Shown: positions 53,874-63,906, numbered from the stretch's first letter. The stretch is DNA of 64,000 bases from Streptomyces rimosus subsp. rimosus (GCF_000720725.1 NZ_JOCQ01000001.1:62001-126000); one strand, 5' to 3'. Notes: generated by a model not told the origin, from the letters alone. Program-made: numbers and translations.

Positions 53874-54214
53874 CGGGGGCACATAGCGTGCATCGCAGTC
53901 CTGAGAGATCGAGGGGCTGACGCGGGAGTCCGCCGAGGGCACCGGGCGACGAGCCGGTGCCCTCGGCGTTTGTGTGCCCGGCCGCTCGCCCGGCGCCCTG
54001 GGAGTGAGTCGCATCACAGGCGGGCCGTGGGTGCTGTCGCGGGGTGTGGTCGTCCGGCTCGTGGTGCGGGTGGCAGACTGAGACGGGTGGGAAACGCGGT
54101 GTCCGGCGGCGCCGGCGTGGTCGGTGACCGGCAGGGCGGGGCGGCGACGGCGTACGGGCCGGGTGCGGACCACGGGAGCGGAGGAGCGGTAGCGGTGCGG
54201 GTCGAGGCGGTCTC
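53874..54214. other. 341-base gap before sbcD with a terminator and a doubtful small ORF
   Basis: It contains the hairpin at 53932-53967. A 43-codon frame from GTG 54087 to TGA 54218 has coding-like third-base bias and overlaps the sbcD TTG start by TTGA. It has no clear ribosome site and no recognisable sequence, so it is not called as a gene. Confidence 0.4.
53932..53967 (+). terminator. Terminator of the lipoprotein gene
   Basis: GCCGAGGGCACCGG and CCGGTGCCCTCGGC form a perfect 14-base stem with an 8-base loop, followed by GTTTGTGTG. Confidence 0.88.
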
Positions 54215-55381
54215 TTGAGATTTCTGCACACCTCCGACTGGCACCTCGGGCGCTCGTTCCACCGCGTGAACCTGCTCGGCGCCCAGCGCGCCTTCCTCGA
54301 CCACCTGGTCGAGACGGTCCGTACGGAGAACGTCGATGCGGTGCTCGTCGCGGGCGACATCTACGACCGCGCCGTACCGCCGCTCGCCGCCGTGGAACTC
54401 TTCGACGACGCGCTGCACCGCCTCGCCGGTCTGGGCGTGCCCACCGTGATGATCTCCGGCAACCACGACTCGGCCCGCCGGCTCGGCGTCGGCTCCGGGC
54501 TGATGCGGCAGTCCGGCATCCACCTGCGGACCGACCCGGCGGCCTGCGGCACGCCGGTCGTGCTGCGCGACGAGCACGGCGAGGTCGCCCTGTACGGCCT
54601 GCCGTACCTGGAACCGGCCCTGGTCAAGGAGGAGTTCGGTGCCCGGCGGGCCGACCACGCGCAGGTGCTGGGCGCGGCCATGGACCGGGTGCGCGACGAC
54701 CTCGCCGGACGCCCGGCGGGCACCCGGTCGGTGGTCCTCGCGCACGCCTTCGTCACCGGCGGCGCCCCCAGCGACAGCGAGCGCGACATCACGGTCGGCG
54801 GCGTGGAATCCGTACCCGCATCGGTCTTCGACGGCGTCGACTACGCGGCCCTCGGGCACCTGCACGGCTGCCAGACGATCACCGACCGGGTCCGCTACTC
54901 CGGCTCGCCGCTCGCCTACTCCTTCTCCGAGGAGCACCACCGCAAGTCCATGTGGCGCGTCGATCTGGACGCCGCGGGCACGGTACGGGCCGAGCGCCTG
55001 GACTGCCCGGTGCCCCGGCCGCTGGCCCGTATCCGCGGCAAGCTCGCCGACCTGCTGGAGGACCCGGCGCTCGCCGGGCACGAGGAGGCGTGGGTGGAGG
55101 CGACGCTGACCGACGCCGCCCGCCCGCACGAGCCGATGGCCCGCCTCGCCGGGCGGTTCCCGCACATCCTCAGCCTCGCCTTCGAGCCGGAGGACGGCCC
55201 CGCCGCCTCCTTGGCCTCGTACGCGCAGCGGCTGCGCGGGCGCAGCGACCAGGAGATCGCCGAGGACTTCGTGGAACACGTACGGGCCGGCCGCGCCGTG
55301 GACGACGACGAGCGGGCCGTACTGCGCTCGGCCCTGGACGAGGTGCGCGTGGACGATGTGCTGCGGGAGGTGGCGCGGTGA
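54215..55381 (+). CDS. sbcD: SbcD-type DNA exonuclease subunit
   Basis: 388 residues. The start is TTG at 54215, giving (M)RFLHTSDWHLGRSFHR, with GAGG 7 bases before; no ATG or GTG is usable. Metallophosphoesterase motifs in order are DWHLG, VAGDIYDRA, SGNHDSARRL, and LGHLHG after VVLAHAFV. The subunit is the Mn-dependent nuclease of the SbcCD complex that cuts hairpins and protein-blocked DNA ends. The stop overlaps the sbcC GTG. Confidence 0.93.
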   Translation: MRFLHTSDWHLGRSFHRVNLLGAQRAFLDHLVETVRTENVDAVLVAGDIYDRAVPPLAAVELFDDALHRLAGLGVPTVMISGNHDSARRLGVGSGLMRQSGIHLRTDPAACGTPVVLRDEHGEVALYGLPYLEPALVKEEFGARRADHAQVLGAAMDRVRDDLAGRPAGTRSVVLAHAFVTGGAPSDSERDITVGGVESVPASVFDGVDYAALGHLHGCQTITDRVRYSGSPLAYSFSEEHHRKSMWRVDLDAAGTVRAERLDCPVPRPLARIRGKLADLLEDPALAGHEEAWVEATLTDAARPHEPMARLAGRFPHILSLAFEPEDGPAASLASYAQRLRGRSDQEIAEDFVEHVRAGRAVDDDERAVLRSALDEVRVDDVLREVAR

Positions 55382-58300
55382 GGCTGCACCGGCTGTCGGT
55401 CACGGCCTTCGGCCCGTTCGGCCGGACCCGGACCATCGACTTCGACCGGCTCACACGGGCCGGTCTCTTCCTGCTCCACGGGCCGACCGGCGCGGGCAAG
55501 ACCTCGATCCTGGACGCCGTCTGCTTCGCGCTGTACGGGTCCGTGCCGGGCACCCGGCAGAGCGGCCAGGCGCTGCGCAGCGACCTCGCCGACCCGCTGA
55601 CGCCCACCGAGGTGGTCCTCGAACTGACCGTGGGCGGGCGCCGGTTGGAGATCACCCGGCTGCCGGAGCAGCCCCGCCCGAAGAAGCGCGGGACCGGCAC
55701 GACCCGCGAGAAGGCGCAGAGCCGGCTGCGCGAGTACGTGACCGATGCCGCCGGCGCGGACGGCGCCGCGGCGGACGGGCGCGGGCACTGGAAGGCGCTG
55801 AGCCGGTCCCACCAGGAGATCGGCGAGGAGATCGGCCAGCTCCTCGGCATGAGCAAGGAGCAGTTCTGCCAGGTCGTCCTGCTGCCGCAGGGGGACTTCG
55901 CGCGCTTCCTGCGGGCCGACGCCGAGGCCCGTGCCCGCCTGCTCGGGCGGCTCTTCGACACCCGCCGGTTCGCCGCGCTCGAAGAACAGCTCGCCACCCG
56001 CCGCAAGGCCGCCGCCGACCGGGTCGCCGCCGGTGACGACCGGCTGCTGGCGCTCGCCCACCGTATGGACCAGGCCGCGGGGGAGCCGGCCGGCTTCGGT
56101 GTTCCGGCGCCGGGGCGCGCCCCCGAGGACACGGCTGCCGGGTCCGGCCGCCGAAGCGGTACGGGACGTACTGCGCAGCGTACGGGCGCGGCGCGTGGCG
56201 GGACGACGGCCACCGCGACCACGCTCGTACCAGGACAGTACGGACGGGAAGCCGACGCAGGGACCGACGGCCGGGCGGCGGACGTGCCGGGCCCCGGGGA
56301 CCCGGGCTTCGCCGACGCCGTACTGGTACGGGCGGCCGTGGCGCGCTCCACCGCGCGGGAGCGGTACACGATCGCCCGCCTCGCCGTACGCTCCGCCGAG
56401 ACCGCGGAAGCCGCGGCCCGCGCACTGGCCGACGAGGAGCGGGAGCGCGACCGTCTCCAGCGCCGGTACGCCGAAGCGCAGCGGCGCGCCGGCGAACTGG
56501 CGGCGCAGACCGGCGAACGGGACCGCGCCCGGGACCGGCTGGCGCGCGCCCGCGCGGCCTCCGAGGTCGCCCCGGCACTGGCTCTGCGGGACGCGGCCTG
56601 GCGCGAGCACGGGACGGCACAGGCCGCCGAGCGGCGCGGCCGGTCCCAGCTGCCGCCGGACCTCGCAGGCGCGGACGGCGAACGGCTCGCCGCGCTGGAA
56701 CGCGAGCTGCGGCAGGACCTCGGTTCGCTGACGGCGGCCCGCCGGGCCGAGGACCGCGCCGCCGAGATCCACCGGGAGCGCGCCGGAATCGAACGGGAGG
56801 CGCGCGCCGACGAGCAGACGCTGCTCGACGCCGCCGCCTGGCTCGCGGACTGGGAACCGGCACACCAGGAACACCTGCGGCGCATCGAAGCCGCACAGGA
56901 AGCCGCCGCCCGCGCCGAACAGCTCCACGTGCAGCTCGACCCGGCCCGGCAGCGCCTGGACGCCGCGCGGCGGCGCGACCGGCTCGCGGACGAGGTACGG
57001 GCCGCCGACGAGGAGGCGCTGCGGACCCGCGAGCGTTCGGCGGCGGCCCATGAACACTGGCTCGACCTCAAGGACCGCCGGCTGCGCGGCATCGCCGCCG
57101 AACTCGCCGCCGGGCTGGAGGACGGCGCCGCGTGCGCGGTGTGCGGGGCCACCGAGCACCCCGCCCCGGCGCGTACCGGGGCCGACCACGTGGACCGTAC
57201 GGCCGAGGAAGCCGCGCTGGACGCCTACCGGCAGGCCGAGTCCGTACGCCAGGACGCGGAGCGCGCCCGCCAGTCCCTGAAGGAGGAACTGGCCGCCGCG
57301 ACCGCGACCGCCGGAGACGCGGCCGTCGCCGAACTCGCGCGTGCAGCCGAGGAGTTGCGCGACTCCTACGCGCGCGAACGAGCCGCGGGCGCCGGGCTGC
57401 ACGCCGCACGGGAAGCGCTGTCCCGCGCCGAGCGGGAGTACGAGCGCCGCCGCGCCGAACAGCAGGAGGCCGAGCGCCGCGCCGCCGCACGCACCTCCCA
57501 CCGCGAAGCGCTGGACCGCGAACTCGCCTCCATCGAAACCGGGTTGGCCGAGGCGCGCGGCGACTGCGCCACCGTCGCGGATCGGGCCCGGCGCCTGGAG
57601 CGGCAGGTCGCGCTGCTGGCCGACGCCGCGGCCGCGGCCCGTACCGCCGAAGCCTGCGCCGAACGCCTCAAGGAAGCCGACGCCCACCTGTCCGATGCCG
57701 CCTACCGCGCCGGATTCGACACCCCGCAGGCCGCGTCCGACGCGCTGCTGAACGACGACGACTGGCGCGCCCTGCAACAGCGCCTGGACCGCTACCAGGC
57801 CGAATCGGCCGCCGTGGAGGCCGAGTTGGCCGACCCGGAAGCGATCGCGGCGGCCGGTCTCCCGCCCGCCGAGCCGGAGCGGGCCCGCGCCGAGCTGGAC
57901 GCGGCAGGGCGCAGGCTGCGTGCCACCGGTGCCGCCTGCGCCGCCGCCGAGGAACGCTGCGCCGAACTGGACCGGCTGGCCGCGCAGGCCCACGCCGACG
58001 CCTGCCGGCTGGCCCCGCTGCGCGTCGAGTACGAGCGGGTCGCCCGCCTCGCCGCGCTCGCCGCCGGTACGTCGGCGGAGAACGAACGGCGGATGCGCCT
58101 GGAGTCGTACGTCCTCGCCGCCCGGCTCGAACAGGTCGCCGCGGCCGCCAGCGCGCGCCTGCACCGGATGTCCTCCGGCCGCTACACGCTCGTGCACTCC
58201 GACGAGCGGGCCGGCGGCGCCCGCCGCTCCGGCCTGGGACTGCACGTCATCGACGCCTGGACCGGCCACGAGCGGGACACCGCCAGCCTCTCCGGCGGCG

Positions 58301-58584
58301 AGACGTTCTTCGCGTCGCTGGCGCTGGCGCTCGGGCTCGCCGACGTCGTCACCGACGAGGCGGGCGGCACCCGCCTGGACACCCTCTTCATCGACGAGGG
58401 GTTCGGCAGCCTGGACGAACAGACGCTGGACGAGGTGCTGGACGTCCTGGACTCGCTGCGCGAACGGGACCGCAGCGTCGGCATCGTCAGCCACGTCGCG
58501 GACCTGCGGCAGCGCATCCCGGCGCAGCTGGAGGTCGTCAAGGACCGGGCCGGATCGTCCGTACGCCACCGCATACCGGAGTGA
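55378..58584 (+). CDS. sbcC: SbcC-type SMC-like ATPase subunit
   Basis: 1068 residues. The N-terminal Walker A is GPTGAGKTS, long coiled coils flank the zinc hook C586-A-V-C589, and the C-terminus has signature SLSGGETF and Walker B TLFIDEGFGSLD. It tethers DNA ends and drives SbcD. A Gly/Thr/Arg-rich stretch of about 70 residues near 240-310 (GRRSGTGRTAQRTGAARGG) interrupts the coiled coil and looks like an insertion of low complexity. The GTG overlaps the sbcD stop. Confidence 0.93.
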   Translation: MRLHRLSVTAFGPFGRTRTIDFDRLTRAGLFLLHGPTGAGKTSILDAVCFALYGSVPGTRQSGQALRSDLADPLTPTEVVLELTVGGRRLEITRLPEQPRPKKRGTGTTREKAQSRLREYVTDAAGADGAAADGRGHWKALSRSHQEIGEEIGQLLGMSKEQFCQVVLLPQGDFARFLRADAEARARLLGRLFDTRRFAALEEQLATRRKAAADRVAAGDDRLLALAHRMDQAAGEPAGFGVPAPGRAPEDTAAGSGRRSGTGRTAQRTGAARGGTTATATTLVPGQYGREADAGTDGRAADVPGPGDPGFADAVLVRAAVARSTARERYTIARLAVRSAETAEAAARALADEERERDRLQRRYAEAQRRAGELAAQTGERDRARDRLARARAASEVAPALALRDAAWREHGTAQAAERRGRSQLPPDLAGADGERLAALERELRQDLGSLTAARRAEDRAAEIHRERAGIEREARADEQTLLDAAAWLADWEPAHQEHLRRIEAAQEAAARAEQLHVQLDPARQRLDAARRRDRLADEVRAADEEALRTRERSAAAHEHWLDLKDRRLRGIAAELAAGLEDGAACAVCGATEHPAPARTGADHVDRTAEEAALDAYRQAESVRQDAERARQSLKEELAAATATAGDAAVAELARAAEELRDSYARERAAGAGLHAAREALSRAEREYERRRAEQQEAERRAAARTSHREALDRELASIETGLAEARGDCATVADRARRLERQVALLADAAAAARTAEACAERLKEADAHLSDAAYRAGFDTPQAASDALLNDDDWRALQQRLDRYQAESAAVEAELADPEAIAAAGLPPAEPERARAELDAAGRRLRATGAACAAAEERCAELDRLAAQAHADACRLAPLRVEYERVARLAALAAGTSAENERRMRLESYVLAARLEQVAAAASARLHRMSSGRYTLVHSDERAGGARRSGLGLHVIDAWTGHERDTASLSGGETFFASLALALGLADVVTDEAGGTRLDTLFIDEGFGSLDEQTLDEVLDVLDSLRERDRSVGIVSHVADLRQRIPAQLEVVKDRAGSSVRHRIPE

Positions 58585-58606
58585 TACGGGGGAGCCCCGG
58601 CGCCCC

Positions 58607-59053
58607 TCAGTGGCTGATCGGACGCCGGGGGAGCGGCGAGGAGTACACCACGCTGGTCGTCACCGACCCCAGCGCTCCCACCCGGCCCGACACCTCTTCC
58701 AGGTGTTTCATCGAGCGGGCGGCGACCTTCAGGACGAAGCAGTCGTCGCCCGTGACGTGGTGCGCCTCCAGGATCTCGGGCGTGGTGTCCAGCAGGTCGT
58801 GGAACGGTTTGTAGTTGCCGTTCGGGTAGCGCAGCCGGACGAACGCCAGCACCCCCAGCCCGATGGCCTCCGGCTCGACCACCGCCGCGTACCCGGATAT
58901 CACCCCGGCCTCCTCCATGCGCCGGACGCGCTCGGTGACCGCGCTCGCGGACATGTTCACGGCGCGGGCCAGCTCGGCGTACCCCGCGCGGCCGTTGCGC
59001 TGCAGGACGTCGAGAATGCGCCAGTCGGTGGCGTCAGGGGAATAGTCGGTCAT
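58607..59053 (-). CDS. Lrp/AsnC-family transcriptional regulator
   Basis: 148 residues: an N-terminal helix-turn-helix (ILDVLQRNGRAGYAELARAV, ASAVTERVRRMEEAGVI) and a C-terminal RAM ligand domain (VLAFVRL, HHVTGDDCFVLKVAA). Proteins of this size bind amino acids and often control the neighbouring divergent gene, here the rhodanese at 59148. Confidence 0.93.
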   Translation of the reverse strand: MTDYSPDATDWRILDVLQRNGRAGYAELARAVNMSASAVTERVRRMEEAGVISGYAAVVEPEAIGLGVLAFVRLRYPNGNYKPFHDLLDTTPEILEAHHVTGDDCFVLKVAARSMKHLEEVSGRVGALGSVTTSVVYSSPLPRRPISH

Positions 59054-59147
59054 GAGAGGTGTTTAGCAGTGGAATCCCCGGCGGATCAAGACTTCTGCCG
59101 GTGATCATTGCTTCTCGGCACCGCGCCGTGACCGTAGATTCATCGGC

Positions 59148-59648
59148 ATGACCACACAGATTGTTTCCCCCGACTCCCCGTCCGCCGTCTCCCCCGTCCT
59201 CCGGACACCGCCCGCCGCTCCCGCCGAGGCCGCCGCCTACTTCGCGGCCCGGCTCGCCTTCCACACCGACGCCGCCGACGTGCACGCCGCCCTCACCGGC
59301 AGCGGGGACCCCGGCTTCGTCCTCGTCGACGTCCGCAGCACCGAATCCTGGGACCAGGGGCACATCGCCGAAGCCCTGCACCTGCCCACGGCGGACATCC
59401 CGCAGCACGCCGCCAAGCTTCTGGACCCGGCCGTCCCCGTCGTCGTGCACTGCTGGGGCCCCGGCTGCGACGGCGCGACGCGCGCCGCGGGGGCGCTCGC
59501 CGAGCGGGGATATCGGGTCAAGGAGATGCTCGGCGGGATCGAGTACTGGATACGCGAGGGACACGCGGTGCGGACCGCGCAGGGGCGCGAACAGCACGCG
59601 CCCGACCCGCTGACCGCGCCCGTCGGCGAGGGGGACTGCGGCTGCTGA
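59148..59648 (+). CDS. Rhodanese-domain sulfurtransferase
   Basis: 166 residues with a single rhodanese domain: VLVDVRSTESWDQGHIAEAL, and the active loop VVHCWGPGCDGATRAA with the persulfide-forming cysteine. The loop is longer than the six-residue loop of standard rhodaneses (C-W-G-P-G-C), and a C-terminal CGC adds two cysteines. It is divergent from the AsnC-type regulator and probably controlled by it. Confidence 0.9.
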   Translation: MTTQIVSPDSPSAVSPVLRTPPAAPAEAAAYFAARLAFHTDAADVHAALTGSGDPGFVLVDVRSTESWDQGHIAEALHLPTADIPQHAAKLLDPAVPVVVHCWGPGCDGATRAAGALAERGYRVKEMLGGIEYWIREGHAVRTAQGREQHAPDPLTAPVGEGDCGC

Positions 59649-59740
59649 CACCGTGCGGGGGCGCGCCGGGCGAAAAGCGGATGCAACCCGGAAGGGGGTT
59701 TCCGGCGCCGAAGCGGTGTGCGGGTGCCGCCCCCGCTGGC

Positions 59741-60583
59741 ATGGTGCCGGATGTGAACAACGAACGCGAAGTCGTCCGCTATTACCGGCAGCCGGGATCA
59801 CGCCTCGGATATCGCCTCTTCCTGCACGGCACCAAGCATTTCGGTTTCTACCGCGAGCACGACTCCGCGTGGAACTGGCCGAAGGCGCTGCGCCGCATGG
59901 AGGACGTCATGGGGGAGCGGCTCGCGCAGCCGCCGGGCGCGCGGGTGCTGGACGCCGGGTGCGGTGTGGGGGACGTGGCCGCCCGCCTGGCGGGCCGCTT
60001 CGGCCTGCGCATCCACGGCGTGGACCTGGTCGCCGCCCACGTGGCGGAGGCCCGGCGCCGGGCCCGCCGCCGCGGCCTCGACCCGCTGCTCACCTTCTCG
60101 CACGGGAGTTACGCGGTACTGGATTTCCCCGACGAGAGCTTCGACGCCGTCTACACGATGGAGACCCTGGTGCACGCCGCGGAGGCCGAGGCCGCGCTGC
60201 GGGAGTTCCACCGCGTACTGAAACCGGGCGGCCGGCTCGTCATGTTCGAGTACGCCAGGGAAGTGCCGACCCGGATGCCGGGGCCCGCGGCCGAGACCTT
60301 CCGGCAGCTGAACGACTGGGCCGCGATGCCGTCGTTCCAGCGTTTCGTCTACGGCACGCTGGAACGCCTCACCACGGAACCCGGATTCTCCGTCCTGCGC
60401 GTCGAGGACATTTCCCGCAGCATGTGGCCGATGCTCCGGTGTTTCGCGGCCATCGCGCGAGTGCCGTACGCCGCGTTCCGGGCGGCGGGGCTGCGGCGGC
60501 AGGCCGTGAATTCCATGTCCGCCGTCGAATTCTGGCGGCACCGGGCATTCTGGCGGTACGAAATCCATATCGCCGAGAAGTGA
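59741..60583 (+). CDS. SAM-dependent methyltransferase (class I)
   Basis: 280 residues. SAM motif I is VLDAGCGVGDVAARL, motif II is YTMETLVHAAEAEAAL and motif III is LKPGGRLVMFEYA. The order and the ERHFGFYRE-like N-terminus (HGTKHFGFYREHDSAWNW) resemble sterol C-methyltransferase and small-molecule C/O-methyltransferases. The substrate is unknown. The GTG at 59753 (VNNEREVV) is an alternative start. Confidence 0.88.
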   Translation: MVPDVNNEREVVRYYRQPGSRLGYRLFLHGTKHFGFYREHDSAWNWPKALRRMEDVMGERLAQPPGARVLDAGCGVGDVAARLAGRFGLRIHGVDLVAAHVAEARRRARRRGLDPLLTFSHGSYAVLDFPDESFDAVYTMETLVHAAEAEAALREFHRVLKPGGRLVMFEYAREVPTRMPGPAAETFRQLNDWAAMPSFQRFVYGTLERLTTEPGFSVLRVEDISRSMWPMLRCFAAIARVPYAAFRAAGLRRQAVNSMSAVEFWRHRAFWRYEIHIAEK

Positions 60584-60609
60584 TCCGGGGGCCGGGCCGT
60601 GGGGCAGCG

Positions 60610-62001
60610 TCACACCTCCGCGAAGACGTACGCCCGCAGCCCGCCCCGGTCGCCGGACGGGACGAACCCGGCCCGCTCCAGCACCCGCTGCGACGGGATG
60701 TTCGCCGGCTCGGTCACCGCCCGTACCGTACGGACCTCGGGCCGGCCGGACGCCCAGTCGGCCAGCAGGCGCGTCGCCTCCGTGGCCCAGCCCGCGCCGC
60801 GCGCCGCGGGGCAGAGCGTGTAGCCGATCTCCACCTCGCCCTCGTCGTCCGGCGGGCCGTGGAAGCAGATGGAGCCCACGGCCGTACCGTCGTCGGCCCG
60901 GGTGATCGTGAACAGGCCCCAGCCGGGGTGGTACGGCCCGACCTCGACGGACTGCGCGACGGCGGCGGCGGAGGCGGCGGTGGCCTCCGGCGGCCGTCCG
61001 CCCGCCCACACCGGCCCGCCGGGACGGTCGTCGAGGCCGCCGCCGTCCGCCAGCCGCGCCGCCGCGGTCGGCAGCACGGGCCGCAGCACCACCCGGCCCG
61101 CCGCCAGCGCCAGCGGGAAGCCCGCACCGGCCGTGGCCAGCGCCTCGACCAGCGTGCCGGTGTCCGCGCCCGCGGGAAGCCCGCTGACCTGCCCGTCGCC
61201 CACCTCGACCACCCGCCACACGCCGTCCGCGCGCAGCGCCAGGTCCGTGGTGACGAACCGGCAGCCCAGCTTGCGCAGCGCCGCCCGTACGACGGGCGCG
61301 ACCGCCGACAGGTCCGGCACCGGGCACCGCCCCGGGGTGTCCGGGTGGGCTCCGACGAGCACCGGCTCGCCGTCCACCCACCACACGCGCGCCTCGCCCG
61401 CAGCCGCGTACTGCTCGAAAGCGCGCAGCACCACGCCGCCGGTCAGGAATTCCTCCTGCAAGGCCACGAACCGGCCGACCACCGAGGCCAGGCGCGCGGT
61501 GTCGGACGCGTCCGGGACGTACGCCGCCTCGTCCCACTCGTGCTTGCGGGACTTCACCCAGTCCTTGACCACGGCGGGCCCGCCGCCCAGCGGCGCGGCC
61601 AGCCGGGCCAGCTCCGCCTCGCCGGGCGGCCGGTCCGGTGCACACGGCAGCCAGCGGCTGTACGGCGTGAGGTCGGCGAACACCGCGTACCAGCCCGGGA
61701 GTTCGTGTGCGGAGCGGTAGCCCTCCGGGGTGGTCAGCAGCAGGCAGCCGCGCTCGGCGAGGGCCGCGGCGAGGCTGGCGTAGCGCTCGGCCGTGAGCAT
61801 CCAGCCGCGGTACCACGCCGCCCCGGCCCCGCTCGGCACCCGCGCCACCGCCCGCGCCGCGTCCCCGGCGGCCAGCGCCTCAAGGTCGATCACCGCGCTG
61901 CGCGCGCCGATCGCCCGTACCGCACCGGCCTCACGGACGAACTCCGGATCGGTGCGGCCGGGGCGCAGCGGATCGCCGGGGAAGAGGAACACGCAGTCCA
62001 C
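60610..62001 (-). CDS. ATP-grasp (R2K-like) and GNAT acetyltransferase fusion
   Basis: 463 residues. The N-terminal half has ATP-grasp features: the VVKDWVKSRKHEWDEAAY lysine region, VLRAFE and CRFVTTDLALRADGVWRVVE with GDGQVSGLP near the metal site. The C-terminal half (from about 290) is a GNAT domain (EIGYTLCPAARGAGWATEAT, IPSQRVLERAGF). ATP-grasp enzymes ligate carboxylates to amines, and GNAT domains acylate amines; the fusion could modify a peptide or amino acid. It lies 5 bases after the DUF885 gene stop. GTG 61992 is an alternative start. Confidence 0.85.
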   Translation of the reverse strand: MDCVFLFPGDPLRPGRTDPEFVREAGAVRAIGARSAVIDLEALAAGDAARAVARVPSGAGAAWYRGWMLTAERYASLAAALAERGCLLLTTPEGYRSAHELPGWYAVFADLTPYSRWLPCAPDRPPGEAELARLAAPLGGGPAVVKDWVKSRKHEWDEAAYVPDASDTARLASVVGRFVALQEEFLTGGVVLRAFEQYAAAGEARVWWVDGEPVLVGAHPDTPGRCPVPDLSAVAPVVRAALRKLGCRFVTTDLALRADGVWRVVEVGDGQVSGLPAGADTGTLVEALATAGAGFPLALAAGRVVLRPVLPTAAARLADGGGLDDRPGGPVWAGGRPPEATAASAAAVAQSVEVGPYHPGWGLFTITRADDGTAVGSICFHGPPDDEGEVEIGYTLCPAARGAGWATEATRLLADWASGRPEVRTVRAVTEPANIPSQRVLERAGFVPSGDRGGLRAYVFAEV

Positions 62002-62006
62002 CGGCC

Positions 62007-63701
62007 TCAGATGCGCGACAGCTCGGCCAGCAGGTCGTCCAGACCCAGCGAGCCCTGCGACAGGGCGGCCATGTGCCACGCCTTGAGGTCGAAGTCCGCG
62101 CCGTGCCGCTGCCGGGCCGCCTCCCGGCCCTGGAGCCAGGTGCGCTCGCCGAGCTTGTAGCCGATGGCCTGGCCCGGCATGCCCTGATAGCGGATGATCT
62201 CGCTCTCGACGAAGTCCGCGGAGCGGCTGGAATACCGCGCGAAGAACTCCTGCGCCAGCTCGGGCGTCCACCGCTCGCCGGGGTGGAAGGGCGAGTCATC
62301 CGGAATGGTCAGCTCCAGGTGCATGCCGATGTCGATGATGACGCGGACCGCGCGCATCATCTGCGCGTCCAGGTAGCCGAGCCGGCGCTCGGGGTTGGTC
62401 AGGAAGCCCAGCTCGTCCATCAGCCGCTCCGCGTACAGTGCCCAGCCCTCGGCGTTGGCGCTGACCATGCCCACCCCGGTCTGGTAGCGCGAGAGGTCCT
62501 CGGCCACGTGCGTCCACTGCGCCAGCTGGAGGTGGTGGCCCGGCACGCCCTCGTGGTACCAGGTCGAGACCAGGTCGTACGCCGGGAAGCGGGTCTGGCC
62601 CATGGTCGGCAGCCAGGTGCGGCCCGGGCGGGAGAAGTCCTGCGAGGGCTGGGTGTAGTACGGCGCGGCGGCGCCGCCGGGCGGGGCGATCCGCGACTCC
62701 ACGTGCTTGACCCGCTCCGCCAGGTCGAAGTGGGTGCCGTCCAGCGCGTCGATCGCCTGGTCCATCAGCGCCTGGAGCCACTGGCGGGTCTCCTCGACGC
62801 CCTCCACGGCCTCGCCGTTCTCGTCCAGCCAGGCCATCGCCTCCCACGGGGTCTTCGCCCCGGGCAGCACCTTCTCCGCCTCCTGGACCATCTCGGCGTG
62901 CAGCCGGTGGAACTCCGACCAGCCGTAGGCGTACGCCTCGTCCAGATCCAGGTCGGCGCCGTTGAAGTAGCGGGCGAGACGGGCGTAGCGCTCACGGCCG
63001 ACCACGTCGGGCGCGCCCTCGATCGCCGGTGCGTACCGGCCGCGGAACCAGTCGCGCAGCTCCACGAGGGCGCCGGTCGCCAGCGCCGCGGCGGAGTTCA
63101 GCTCCGCGCGCAGCGCGTCCGGGCCCGGCTCGGTCAGCTCGGCGAACCAGCTGCGGCCCGTGCCGATCCAGGTGTCCAACTGGCCGATGACGGTGGCGAC
63201 CTGGCGCGGCCCGGCGGGCAGGTCCCGCTTCAGGCCCGCCTCCAGCGAGGCGCGATAGCCCTCCAGCGCGGCGGGCACGGCGCGCAGCCGCCGGGCGAGC
63301 GCCGCCCAGTCGTCGTCCGTCTCGACCGGCGTGATCGTCAGGATCTCGCGCACCGAGTGCAGCGGCGAGTGGAGGTTGCTGACCGTGCGCAGCCCCTCAC
63401 CCGCCTCGTGGACCGCCAGCTCGGCGGTCAGCCGCTCGCGCAGCAGCCGGGCGCAGCGGCGCTCGCCCTCGCTGTCCGCGCCCGGCCGCCGCTCGGCCTC
63501 GGCGAGCTGGTCCAGCGTCGTACGGGCGAGCTGCGCCACCGCCTCCTGCCCGGTGGGTGAGAAGTCGGGCAGCCGGCTCGAACTCTCCGGGACGCCGAGG
63601 AAGGTGCCCATGATGGGGTCCAGCTCCACCAGCGCGTCGACATAGGCGTCGGCGACCTGGCGGGGGAGGGGGGCGCTGTCGGAAGCAGTGGTGTGGGACA
63701 T
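62007..63701 (-). CDS. DUF885-family zinc-metallopeptidase-like protein
   Basis: 564 residues. The HExxH-like motif in STWYHEGVPGHHLQLAQW and the downstream SANAEGWALYAERLMDELGF (glutamate as third ligand) are hallmarks of DUF885 proteins, which resemble M32/M3 peptidases. No signal peptide is present, so it acts in the cytoplasm. The ATG at 63701 is preferred to 63710 because GAGG then lies 9 bases upstream. It is co-directional with and almost touching the ATP-grasp/GNAT gene. Confidence 0.9.
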   Translation of the reverse strand: MSHTTASDSAPLPRQVADAYVDALVELDPIMGTFLGVPESSSRLPDFSPTGQEAVAQLARTTLDQLAEAERRPGADSEGERRCARLLRERLTAELAVHEAGEGLRTVSNLHSPLHSVREILTITPVETDDDWAALARRLRAVPAALEGYRASLEAGLKRDLPAGPRQVATVIGQLDTWIGTGRSWFAELTEPGPDALRAELNSAAALATGALVELRDWFRGRYAPAIEGAPDVVGRERYARLARYFNGADLDLDEAYAYGWSEFHRLHAEMVQEAEKVLPGAKTPWEAMAWLDENGEAVEGVEETRQWLQALMDQAIDALDGTHFDLAERVKHVESRIAPPGGAAAPYYTQPSQDFSRPGRTWLPTMGQTRFPAYDLVSTWYHEGVPGHHLQLAQWTHVAEDLSRYQTGVGMVSANAEGWALYAERLMDELGFLTNPERRLGYLDAQMMRAVRVIIDIGMHLELTIPDDSPFHPGERWTPELAQEFFARYSSRSADFVESEIIRYQGMPGQAIGYKLGERTWLQGREAARQRHGADFDLKAWHMAALSQGSLGLDDLLAELSRI

Positions 63702-63906
63702 GCGCCCCATCCTCGTACGGAAGCCCCCGCCACGTCATCATCAGCGCGCCGTGCGTCCGCCCGCGCAGCGCCGCGTCCGCGCAGGGCGAACAGGGGAACG
63801 TGCCGCACGCGCCGCACGTACCGCGCCCGCCCGGAGCGGAAGGCGGGCTTCATCGGTCCGGACCGGACTATTGCTCCCGCCGGAGCGGACGCTCCAAGCT
63901 CACAGA

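Noticed and set aside
54087..54218. 43-codon ORF before sbcD
   Set aside because: The third-base bias is coding-like and it overlaps the sbcD start, but there is no clear ribosome site and no recognisable sequence.
54916..58569. Open frame of 1217 codons antisense to sbcC
   Set aside because: A shadow frame of SbcC with no recognisable motif.
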